Source of the DNA: an uncultured Clostridia bacterium
Lineage (GTDB): Bacteria > Bacillota > Clostridia > TANB77 > UBA1234
NCBI GenBank assembly: GCA_947624765.1
Contig: CANQLS010000113.1
Span: 1 to 5,218, forward strand
Direction: 5' to 3'
DNA length: 5,218 nucleotides
Both the position numbers and the translations under genes were made by a program. Below are positions 1 to 5,073 of this stretch, piece by piece. Each line of letters starts with the position of its first letter. Positions within the stretch are counted from its first letter, which is position 1. The notes beneath the pieces are model-generated. The model did no database searches. It saw nothing but the letters and a program-made list of their open reading frames with translations, and was not told where the DNA came from.

Positions 1-6
1 TGACAT
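1..6 (-). CDS. Start of a leftward gene (only Met-Ser visible)
   Basis: The reverse strand reads ATG TCA at the window edge, preceded 5 nt upstream by a near-perfect Shine-Dalgarno AAGGAGGAG (plus-strand 12-20). Only two codons lie inside the window, so the product cannot be identified. The gene is divergent from the small ORF at 160-246, and the two share an upstream region of about 150 bp. Confidence 0.6.
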
Positions 7-30
7 ATAAACTCCTCCTTTACGTACAAT

Positions 31-36
31 ATTATA
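31..36 (-). promoter_or_regulatory. Candidate -10 box for the leftward gene
   Basis: The reverse strand shows TATAAT at 36-31, about 25 nt upstream of the leftward ATG and next to its Shine-Dalgarno. No convincing -35 box lies 16-18 bp further upstream, so this rests on the -10 hexamer and its position alone. Confidence 0.3.
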
Positions 37-60
37 ATATATAAATGAACTTTGTATGCT

Positions 61-82
61 AAAAACATGAAAAAAACATGAA
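61..82. repeat. Tandem 11-bp direct repeat AAAAACATGAA, possible operator
   Basis: AAAAACATGAA occurs twice back to back (61-71 and 72-82), ending 14 bp before the -35 box of the rightward promoter and lying between two divergent genes. The spacing of one helical turn and the location would suit a regulator binding site or an UP-like element, but the A-rich sequence makes chance duplication possible. Confidence 0.35.
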
Positions 83-96
83 ATTTTTTCTGCCAC

Positions 97-125
97 TTGC
101 TATTTTAAATCATTATTGATATAAT
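97..125 (+). promoter_or_regulatory. Strong sigma-A-type promoter with extended -10
   Basis: TTGCTA (97-102, 4 of 6 matches to TTGACA) is followed after 17 bp by a perfect TATAAT (120-125). TG one base before the hexamer (117-118) makes it an extended -10. Transcription would start near 132, giving a leader of about 28 nt to the small ORF at 160. This is the best promoter in the window and may also supply transcription towards the prepilin gene, since no separate promoter is obvious before 441. Confidence 0.7.
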
Positions 126-159
126 AATTTCATAAAAAACATTGAGGAGAAGTGAAATA

Positions 160-246
160 ATGAAAACAAGAAACGCTGAAACCGTTGAGACTCTACACAC
201 ACACACACACACATTTGTTTTAATTAAAATTAATAATTCAGAATAA
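160..246 (+). CDS. Small ORF, 28 aa, with His-Thr repeat tract
   Basis: An ATG at 160 lies 9 nt after GAGGAGA (144-150) and about 28 nt downstream of a strong promoter, and the frame is open to TAA at 244-246. The peptide starts MKTRNAETVETL, continues with HTHTHT (residues 13-18) and ends FVLIKINNSE. The His-Thr stretch is encoded by an uninterrupted (AC)9 tract. I do not recognise a family. It has no membrane segment or signal peptide. The His/Thr run recalls amino-acid-biosynthesis leader peptides, but no attenuator with a U-tract and no biosynthetic gene follows; the next gene is a prepilin-like surface protein. The dinucleotide tract could change length by slippage, and the other two frames stop within a few codons of it, so a length change would mostly alter the peptide tail. 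Promoter, ribosome site and frame agree, which supports real expression. Confidence 0.5.
   Translation: MKTRNAETVETLHTHTHTFVLIKINNSE
195..213. repeat. (AC)9 dinucleotide microsatellite
   Basis: Nine uninterrupted AC units lie inside the 28-codon small ORF. Perfect dinucleotide tracts this long are uncommon in bacteria outside phase-variable loci. The tract is expected to be prone to slipped-strand length changes. Confidence 0.85.
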
Positions 247-263
247 ACTCTAAAACCATAGAG

Positions 264-340
264 AATAATGAATAGTTAATGGTGAATAGTAAATAATTGG
301 TACCGATTATAGTTCAGTGGCTAATTATTACTATTTCCCT
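264..340. repeat. AT-rich intergenic palindromic repeat, copy 1
   Basis: The left part (264-298) matches copy 2 at 1912-1946 in 28 of 35 ungapped positions. It forms an imperfect inverted repeat with the right side: AATAGTAAATAATT (285-298) can pair with AATTATTACTATT (323-335) across a loop containing GGTACC. The three copies in the window are all intergenic. This copy lies between the small ORF and the prepilin gene and has no coding potential. Confidence 0.65.
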
Positions 341-400
341 TTCACATTCGTTAGTTTTCTATGGCTTTTTGCTGTCTGTTGAAAAATAATGAGAAAACGT

Positions 401-424
401 GTAGCGGCGGCTATTGGCCGCCAT
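401..424 (+). repeat. GC-rich REP-like hairpin just upstream of the prepilin gene
   Basis: GGCGGC (406-411) pairs with GCCGCC (417-422) around a 5-nt loop, a GC-rich island in very AT-rich DNA. Positions 401-422 match 19 of 22 bases of the reverse complement of 4812-4833, which lies in the same relative orientation upstream of the radical SAM gene. Here the unit ends 18 nt before the ATG and immediately before the Shine-Dalgarno. It looks like a dispersed REP-type element, or a conserved 5' leader hairpin. Confidence 0.6.
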
Positions 425-440
425 AGGAAGGAGAAACCAC

Positions 441-1899
441 ATGAAAAAAGGAATTTCATTAATAGCGTTGATTATAACAATAATAGTAATAATAATTTTA
501 GCAGTGATTACAATCTTTGGTGTAAATGGAGTAATAGAAAAAGCAAGAGAAGCTAAGATATTACAAGAAATATCGAATGAAAAAGAAATAGTTAGTACTG
601 CTATAGCACAAGCTAAGAGAGAAATTAATAACTTTAATGAAGAAACATTAGGCAAGGCATTAGGTAACATTACTGGAGTGGATGAAACGTATGTATTTGC
701 TGACAGTGATAATTTAGCAGTACAATTTAAAAAAACTGAAAGATATTATCTTGTAGATAAAGATGGATTAATAGAAGGACCAATAGAAAAAATAGATGAT
801 GAATATGCAGGAGATTTGAGTAAAGGTGGTGAGTATGATGGAAGTAAAGATAAGCCATATCAAATCAATTGCATCGAAGACTTAGTGGCATTTTCGATAA
901 TGACAAATGGAGGTAATGAGGAATTAGGATTGAAAAAGGATGGATTTAATAATAAGTATATAGAATTAACTAGAACCTTAGATTTTAATTCTATCTTTTC
1001 ATATAATGAATATACAAGTGATAAATATGGCGACTTAAATACAGATAGCACATTGGAAGATATAAAAACTGAATTAACTAAAACAAATGAAGGATGTATA
1101 GGTTTCACGCCTATATATAATTTTGGTGGAACATTAGATGGAAAGAAGAATGAAATAAGAAATATATATATTTGCAATCCTAAGGAAGCTGGTTTATTCG
1201 ATAATGCTTGGCCTTATCCTAGTTTAACAGTGAGAAATTTAGGTCTTACTGGAAAGATAATATCATTATTAGGAAGTGCAGGAGCATTTTTGTCATACGG
1301 TCCACGGTACTTTTGAAAATTGTTATAATAAATGTAATGTTACAGGAACGTTAGCAGGTGATTATGAAGGTGTTGGTGGTATAGTAGGTGGTTCTGGAGG
1401 AGATATGAATATACTTAATTGCTATAATGAGGGAACCATTATCAATAAATCAGATCCGGTAAGCGTTGGTTGTATGGGAGCAGGCGGTATAATTGGAGAG
1501 TTTAGAGGTGGTGGAACGCTATATGTAGAAAATTGTTATAATGCAGGTGATATTATATCTGCTAATTATGCAAGTGGGATATTAGGGGCAGATTGGGCAG
1601 AAGGTATCAAGAATATATCTAACTGTTGTAATGTTGGCAAAATTATTGGAAGGGATAAGAATCGTGAGTTTGATATATCTTGTAAACGTGGAGCAAATGT
1701 AATATTTACGAATAGTTATTATTTACAGCAAAACAATGCGGAGTTAAATGCTTCAGATGCAACTTCATTTAATATGGAAGAAGTCAATGACGTTATTGAG
1801 AAGTTAAATGATTATATTGTAAAAAATGCAGATACTACAACAAATTGGAAAAGGTGGACGATAGGTGCAAGAGGATATCCAGTATTGGTTAATGATTAA
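441..1899 (+). CDS. Prepilin-like N-terminus with GLUG-type repeats, read through one +1 shift
   Basis: The chosen start is the ATG at 441, 8 nt after AGGAAGGAG (424-432). An upstream in-frame TTG at 414 lies inside the hairpin and is rejected. The N-terminus is a type IV prepilin-like signal: basic MKKG, predicted cleavage after Gly4, then one hydrophobic helix to about residue 27. The usual Glu at mature position 5 is Ala. A beta-helix-type entry motif follows at about 138-151 (KPYQINCIEDLVAF). From about 265 onward there are GLUG-like repeats rich in GGI(V/I)G and NCYNxG (NCYNKC, NCYNEG, NCYNAG, NCCNVG). The frame opened at 441 stops at TGA 1314, and the same repeat continues in the next frame to TAA 1897-1899. 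Skipping C1305 of in-frame CGG codon 289 gives a continuous 485-residue protein reading SYGPGTFENCYN. The product is probably surface-exposed or adhesin-like, exported through a pilus-type or secretion system. A simple frameshift pseudogene is the alternative. Confidence 0.75.
1305..1307 (+). other. In-frame CGG at +1 frame break (prepilin/GLUG gene)
   Basis: Frame zero reads GGT CCA CGG TAC TTT TGA. Skipping the C of CGG gives GGT CCA (c) GGT ACT TTT GAA, which enters the frame encoding the remaining GLUG repeats. CGG is followed by T, so the four bases are CGGT and the restored residue is Gly. The exact skipped base cannot be fixed from sequence: an extra C at 1302-1303 would also restore the frame, giving YGHG in place of YGPG. 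Confidence 0.6.
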
Positions 1900-1911
1900 T
1901 GAACTTACATG

Positions 1912-1997
1912 AATAATGAATTGGGAAAAGTGTATAGTGAATAATTACGTGTATTTTAGTTTATAACTAACTATTACAGTAATTATTCACTATTTTT
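1912..1997. repeat. AT-rich intergenic palindromic repeat, copy 2, possible terminator
   Basis: This copy begins 13 nt after the prepilin stop. Its left part matches copy 1 without gaps, and it contains a perfect 15-bp inverted repeat: ATAGTGAATAATTAC (1934-1948) with its complement at 1979-1993, separated by a 30-nt loop. Five T residues follow (1993-1997). The position after a stop codon and the T run suggest it could end transcription of the prepilin gene, although an AT-rich stem with a long loop is weaker than a classical intrinsic terminator. Confidence 0.7.
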
Positions 1998-2056
1998 GTA
2001 TAATATCAAAAGAAGAAATAGAAATACTAGATTTTTAAAAAATAATATATTATAAT
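1974..2056 (+). promoter_or_regulatory. Candidate promoter region for the two-gene unit at 2086-3833
   Basis: Two TATAAT hexamers lie upstream of the next gene, at 1999-2004 (directly preceded by TG) and 2051-2056. Neither has a good -35 box: TTACAG at 1974-1979 is 19 bp from the first and overlaps the palindrome. At least one is likely used because a possible terminator separates this unit from the prepilin gene, but I cannot choose between them. Confidence 0.3.
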
Positions 2057-2085
2057 AAAAAAAGAATGATGGAAGAGGAGAGAAT

Positions 2086-2886
2086 ATGAATTCAATTGAT
2101 GATATAATTGCAATGTATAAAAGTGAAGGCAAAATAGAAGATGCATATCAAAAAATTTATTTTGATAATAAAGTTTTAACATTAAATACTTATACACTTC
2201 GTGTTCGTAAAGGAAATACAACAAAGGATGAAACACGAAGGTGGAATGTAACGATTAATAATGAATTGAAAAAGGATAGAAATTTGTCAAAAGAAACACG
2301 TGAATTTGTATCACTTTTCGAATTACTTAGTAAATTAAAAATTAAGTCAGGATATATACAAAAAGCAGAAAGTCCGGATTTTATACTTTCTAAAAATGGC
2401 GAAAAAACAGGTATTGAAATAACTAAAATATATGTTGGAAATGATTGGATTGCAGAAAGAGTTGCGGAAGAAGTAAAAGCTTTTAAGGCAAGAAAAAAGG
2501 AAGTACAAGCTTACGATGAATATAGAAAATTTCAAAGCAGGATTGTTACTTTTCAGATTCGTGGAGGTATTGTTATAATGCCAGCCAAGGAATCTACTAT
2601 TACTTTAAAAGAATATATTATTGAGATAAAAAATAAAATATTTGAAAAGATTAGGAAATTAATTGATGATTATAAAAGATATGAGAAAAATATTATCTTT
2701 GTAGAGGTAGTTAGTCCTAGATATTTTAATACAGAAGAAGAAATCCAAAAGTTAAATCAGGAACTTCAATACTATATTTCACATTTAGATGGATTTGACG
2801 ATGAAAGAGAATATGAATTAATATTAAAGACATCAACAAGGTGGAATTGTTTTCACTTAACAAATGGAAGCTATGAAGATTTGTAG
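2086..2886 (+). CDS. Hypothetical protein with PD-(D/E)XK-like motif
   Basis: This is a 266-residue, charged, soluble protein with no signal peptide or membrane segment. The ATG at 2086 follows GAGGAGAG (2076-2083) closely. The only motif I can point to is SPDFIL (96-101), followed after a short turn by TGIEITKIY (108-116). This resembles motifs II and III of PD-(D/E)XK nuclease folds: Asp98 in a PD, then Glu111 on the next strand, with Glu79 as a possible upstream acidic residue. The usual ExK lysine is Thr113, with Lys114 next to it, so catalysis is uncertain. The C-terminal half is helical and lysine/glutamate-rich (about 120-235). The gene is 29 nt upstream of the HD-GYP gene on the same strand, so the two are probably cotranscribed. 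A restriction-like or defence nuclease is possible, but the family is not recognised. Confidence 0.7.
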   Translation: MNSIDDIIAMYKSEGKIEDAYQKIYFDNKVLTLNTYTLRVRKGNTTKDETRRWNVTINNELKKDRNLSKETREFVSLFELLSKLKIKSGYIQKAESPDFILSKNGEKTGIEITKIYVGNDWIAERVAEEVKAFKARKKEVQAYDEYRKFQSRIVTFQIRGGIVIMPAKESTITLKEYIIEIKNKIFEKIRKLIDDYKRYEKNIIFVEVVSPRYFNTEEEIQKLNQELQYYISHLDGFDDEREYELILKTSTRWNCFHLTNGSYEDL

Positions 2887-2915
2887 AGGGTTCAAGATAA
2901 AAGGAGGAGCAACTT

Positions 2916-3833
2916 GTGAAAAAAAATGATATTCTTGCTAGTGCTAAAATTAATTTTAATGAATTATCAAACGAAATTAAGGCAGAAATTAGTGTTTTAG
3001 GTGGACTTGATATTTTTACAGATGCACATGTACAAGGAGTAGTAGATATAACAACTAAGATTTGTACGGAAATGAAAATGCCATATGAAATGTTAAAGAG
3101 ATGCGTTTTATGTGCATATTTACATGATGTAGGAAAAGTTTTTATTCCTTCAGAAATTTTGCAAAAAAATGAAAAATTGACGCAGGAAGAATATGAAGTT
3201 ATGAAAACACATACAACATTAGGTTATGACTTATGCATGAATTATCCTGAATTTAAGGATTTAGCGCCTATTGTTAGAGCACATCATGAAAGTTTTGACG
3301 GAAGCGGATATCCGGATGGGTTGAAAGGAAATGATATTCCTTATGAAGCTTCATTAATTAAGGTGGCTGATGTCTATGATGCACTTTCTAGAAAAAGACA
3401 ATATAAAGACAAAATGAGTAATAGTGATACTATTGCAATAATGTTGCAAGAAGTTGAGAATAATAGGATGTGTGCTAAGTTTTTATATTATTTGATTATA
3501 TATTTATTAGATGAAACATCTTCTAAGTTAGCCGAGCAAGTACATATAGTTGATGAGTATGAAAAAGAATTGGAAACGCTACATGAGCTAGAAAATATTT
3601 ATAAAGAAATTTATGACAGCGGATATACAAATAAATTGCAAAGAAAATTAAATCGTTATCAATTACAGCCAGGGTACGATATGAGTACAAATGCACAATT
3701 GTTAATTAGTAAGCAGAAAGTATATGAAGAAGAAAGTAAAACATATAAATTTTTACTAAGTGAGGAAGAAAAACTTCAAAACCAATTAAAGCAAGGCAAA
3801 AAATTAGCACAAAAAGAAAAATGGTACAATTAA
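2916..3833 (+). CDS. HD-GYP domain cyclic-dinucleotide phosphodiesterase with coiled-coil tail
   Basis: A GTG start at 2916 lies 6 nt after AAGGAGGAG (2901-2909), giving 305 residues. The HD-GYP signature is complete: His38, HDVGK (70-74), His99, HH (123-124), DGSGYP (128-133) followed by GLKGNDIP, and ADVYDALS (151-158). In this family these residues hold two or three metals and hydrolyse c-di-GMP, or in some members related cyclic dinucleotides. There is no receiver, PAS or membrane sensor domain. Instead residues 200-302 are helical and Glu/Lys/Leu-rich, likely a coiled coil for dimerisation or partner binding. The protein should be cytoplasmic. The upstream PD-(D/E)XK-like gene ends 29 nt away, suggesting cotranscription. 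The gene faces the radical SAM gene convergently, with a palindromic repeat between. Catalytic residues look intact; the exact substrate is not predictable. Confidence 0.9.
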   Translation: MKKNDILASAKINFNELSNEIKAEISVLGGLDIFTDAHVQGVVDITTKICTEMKMPYEMLKRCVLCAYLHDVGKVFIPSEILQKNEKLTQEEYEVMKTHTTLGYDLCMNYPEFKDLAPIVRAHHESFDGSGYPDGLKGNDIPYEASLIKVADVYDALSRKRQYKDKMSNSDTIAIMLQEVENNRMCAKFLYYLIIYLLDETSSKLAEQVHIVDEYEKELETLHELENIYKEIYDSGYTNKLQRKLNRYQLQPGYDMSTNAQLLISKQKVYEEESKTYKFLLSEEEKLQNQLKQGKKLAQKEKWYN

Positions 3834-3841
3834 TGAGAATT

Positions 3842-3894
3842 AGTGAATAGTGAATAATTAATTTGTGAATTAATACATAATTATTTCCTATTCA
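3842..3894. repeat. AT-rich intergenic palindromic repeat, copy 3, between convergent genes
   Basis: TGAATAGTGAATAATTA (3844-3860) pairs with 3878-3894 over 17 bp with two mismatches. The left arm shares 17 of 18 bases with copy 2. It fills most of the 69-bp gap between the HD-GYP stop and the radical SAM stop, a position expected for a bidirectional terminator. Confidence 0.7.
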
Positions 3895-3902
3895 TTAATG
3901 TT

Positions 3903-4786
3903 TTAAAGCCCATTTAAGTTGAATTCAGGTACATATTCTTCTTCACAGTCAGATAATTCTTGTACATAGCCATTTTCAAAATCTTCTAGTAAATGTAAAA
4001 CCATTTCATATTCTTTTTTAGAGATTTTTCTATTGAGTAATGGATTTTCTTTTGCTAGATAAGTTGGAAAATATTGTGCCATAACACTGATATAAGTGTT
4101 CGTTGGCATATTTTGTTTTATCCAATTTAATATTTTCTTTGTTTGTAAAATATGATTAGGTAAAATTAGGTGCCTAATTATTATACCTTTTTGCAAAATT
4201 CCATTTTTATCAAAAACATTATCTCCAACTTGTTTTTGCATTTCTAAAATTGCTTTTGAAGCTACATCAAAGTAATGTGGCGCACTAGAAAAAGAAATAG
4301 CGACATCATCATCAAAATATTTTAAATCTGGTAAATAAATATCAACATATCCTTTTAATTTTTGAATTGTTTCTATAGTTTCATAAGAATTTGTATTATA
4401 AACAATTGGAATTTTAAGACCATTATTTTTTGCAATATCTAAAGCTTTAATAATTTGTAAAACGTATGGAGTAGGGGAAACTAAATTAATATTATGAGCT
4501 TTTTTATCTTGTAATTCTAAAAAAATTTCTGCAAGTCTTTCTATTGAAACTTCTTTTCCAAAATTAGATTGGCTTATTTTATAATTTTGACAAAAGATAC
4601 ATGAAAAATTACATCCGAGAGAAGAAAACAGTTCCTGAGCCATTCTCACCACTAATACAAGGCTCCTCCCAATGATGGAGAGAAGCCAATGCAAGTTTTG
4701 GAAGTACGCCACATTTACATTTTCCGAAGCGTTTCATTTCTATTTACATGACATTGAAAAGCACACAAATTACAACATTCTAACAT
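3903..4786 (-). CDS. PflA-like radical SAM protein, read through two +1 shifts
   Basis: The frame from 4712 to the stop at 3903-3905 lacks a sensible N-terminus. The missing part is present in two other frames. Joined by skipping one base at 4726 and one at 4617, it gives 293 residues from ATG 4786-4784, matching the usual 290-300 of COG1313-type 'putative pyruvate-formate-lyase activating enzyme' proteins. The order is: Cys-rich start (C5-x2-C8-x3-C12, HVNRN, then GKCKC), SLHHWEEPCISG (35-46), GSGTVFFSGC (49-58), the radical SAM [4Fe-4S] motif C58-x3-C62-x2-C65 in CNFSCIFCQNY, then a TIM-barrel body and the family-type ending YVPEFNLNGL. It should cleave S-adenosylmethionine to form a radical; the substrate or partner is unknown. 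The start is uncertain: TTG 4804-4802 would add KEDYA-type residues, and neither start has a good Shine-Dalgarno. Each frame break is at an in-frame CGG. Pseudogene is the alternative. Confidence 0.8.
4615..4617 (-). other. In-frame CGG at +1 frame break 2 (radical SAM gene)
   Basis: Reverse strand, middle frame: TTC TTC TCT CGG ATG TAA. Skipping the C gives TTC TTC TCT (c) GGA TGT AAT, restoring FFSGCN. Its Gly-Cys is near-invariant in the family because the Cys is the first iron-sulfur ligand. The restored codon is GGA for Gly57. Confidence 0.7.
4724..4726 (-). other. In-frame CGG at +1 frame break 1 (radical SAM gene)
   Basis: Reverse strand, first frame: ACG CTT CGG AAA ATG TAA. Skipping the C gives CTT (c) GGA AAA TGT AAA TGT GGC, restoring LGKCKCG as in the family's N-terminal Cys region. 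The restored codon is GGA for Gly21. Loss of one A from the following A run would also restore frame, giving LRKC. Confidence 0.65.
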
Positions 4787-4810
4787 AGCATAATCTTCTT
4801 TCAAATTTTC

Positions 4811-4833
4811 GGGCGGCCAATGACCGCCCCTAC
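4811..4833 (-). repeat. GC-rich REP-like hairpin upstream of the radical SAM gene
   Basis: GGGCGG (4811-4816) pairs with CCGCCC (4824-4829). The reverse complement of 4812-4833 matches 401-422 in 19 of 22 positions, and both copies point the same way relative to the downstream gene. Here the unit ends 25 nt before ATG 4786, or 7 nt before the alternative TTG. The frame stays open through the element, so it may have replaced the native leader. Confidence 0.65.
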
Positions 4834-4852
4834 GGGCGCGCCCGTTAATTAA
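4832..4852. repeat. Two touching perfect palindromes (14 bp and 8 bp)
   Basis: Positions 4832-4845 are a perfect 14-bp palindrome centred on GGCGCGCC, and 4845-4852 are TTAATTAA, sharing T4845. The first lies directly next to the REP-like hairpin and probably belongs to the same element. Confidence 0.7.
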
Positions 4853-4866
4853 TCAACAATTTCTTG

Positions 4867-4922
4867 CATTGAGGATACCCGAAGCGAAGTCCAACAACGA
4901 AACTGCTCCTTATTTTCCAACC
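4867..4922. repeat. Imperfect ~57-bp direct repeat, unit B
   Basis: This unit aligns with 5012-5068 with one gap and roughly 48 of 57 identical positions, sharing TCCAACAACGAAA and ATTTTCCAACC exactly. Its CCAACC end can also pair with GGTTGG at 4946-4951. It sits in the intergenic stretch between the permease and the radical SAM gene, has no credible coding content, and looks like part of a dispersed element. Confidence 0.75.
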
Positions 4923-5011
4923 CCATAAAATTTTTGCTTAAACTAGGTTGGGAAAGAATTGAGGCAAGTTCTAGGCGGACGAACGAGGGAACCGGAGGCG
5001 TACAGATGGTA
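4923..5011. other. Spacer between the two direct repeats, no gene seen
   Basis: This stretch contains an AT-rich part (4923-4945), the GGTTGGGAAA inverted partner of unit B (4946-4955), and a GC-rich part with GAACGAGGGAACCGGAGGCG (4981-5000). Short reverse-strand frames cross it, but they consist of repeat sequence and out-of-frame permease sequence. It may be the middle of one composite repeat element spanning about 4811-5068. Confidence 0.4.
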
Positions 5012-5068
5012 CGTTGAGGATTCCCGAAGTGCAGTCCAACAACGAAATTGCCCAATTATTTTCCAACC
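5012..5068. repeat. Imperfect ~57-bp direct repeat, unit A
   Basis: This is the partner of 4867-4922. It begins only 5 nt past the permease stop codon (reading leftward), so the element lies in the permease 3' untranslated region. Confidence 0.75.
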
Positions 5069-5073
5069 GGAAA

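Noticed and set aside
160..246. Histidine or threonine operon attenuator
   Set aside because: The His-Thr run fits superficially, but there is no terminator/antiterminator pair with a U-tract and no amino-acid biosynthesis gene downstream.
359..670. Reverse-strand 103-codon frame over the prepilin start
   Set aside because: It is the mirror of the hydrophobic prepilin helix and has no ribosome site.
860..1177. Reverse-strand 105-codon frame inside the prepilin/GLUG gene
   Set aside because: It is antisense to well-supported coding sequence and has hydrophobic, low-complexity content typical of shadows in AT-rich genes.
1276..1899. Separate 207-residue gene starting at GTG 1276
   Set aside because: There is no suitable start context, and its sequence continues the GLUG repeat of the preceding frame. 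It is the distal part of one gene.
2027..2236. Reverse-strand 69-codon frame over the start of the 2086 gene
   Set aside because: It is antisense to the gene start and promoter region, Phe/Tyr/Leu-rich, with no homology signal.
2347..2535. Reverse-strand 62-codon frame inside the 2086 gene
   Set aside because: It is an antisense shadow without a ribosome site.
3903..4712. Radical SAM protein starting at 4712 with N-terminus MAYFQNLHWLL
   Set aside because: Those residues are an out-of-frame reading of the conserved SLHHWEEPCISG region; the true N-terminus is in the other two frames.
1305..4726. Strand-specific or motif-specific sequencing error at CCG/CGG
   Set aside because: Not fully excluded, but out-of-frame CGGs in the same genes show no indels, and such errors cannot follow the reading frame.
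4849..5055. Reverse-strand 68-codon frame across the direct repeats
   Set aside because: Its two ends are translations of the two repeat units, it has no domain, and the region is better explained as a non-coding repeat element.
4867..5068. CRISPR array
   Set aside because: There are only two imperfect units with a ~90-bp spacer, and no cas genes.
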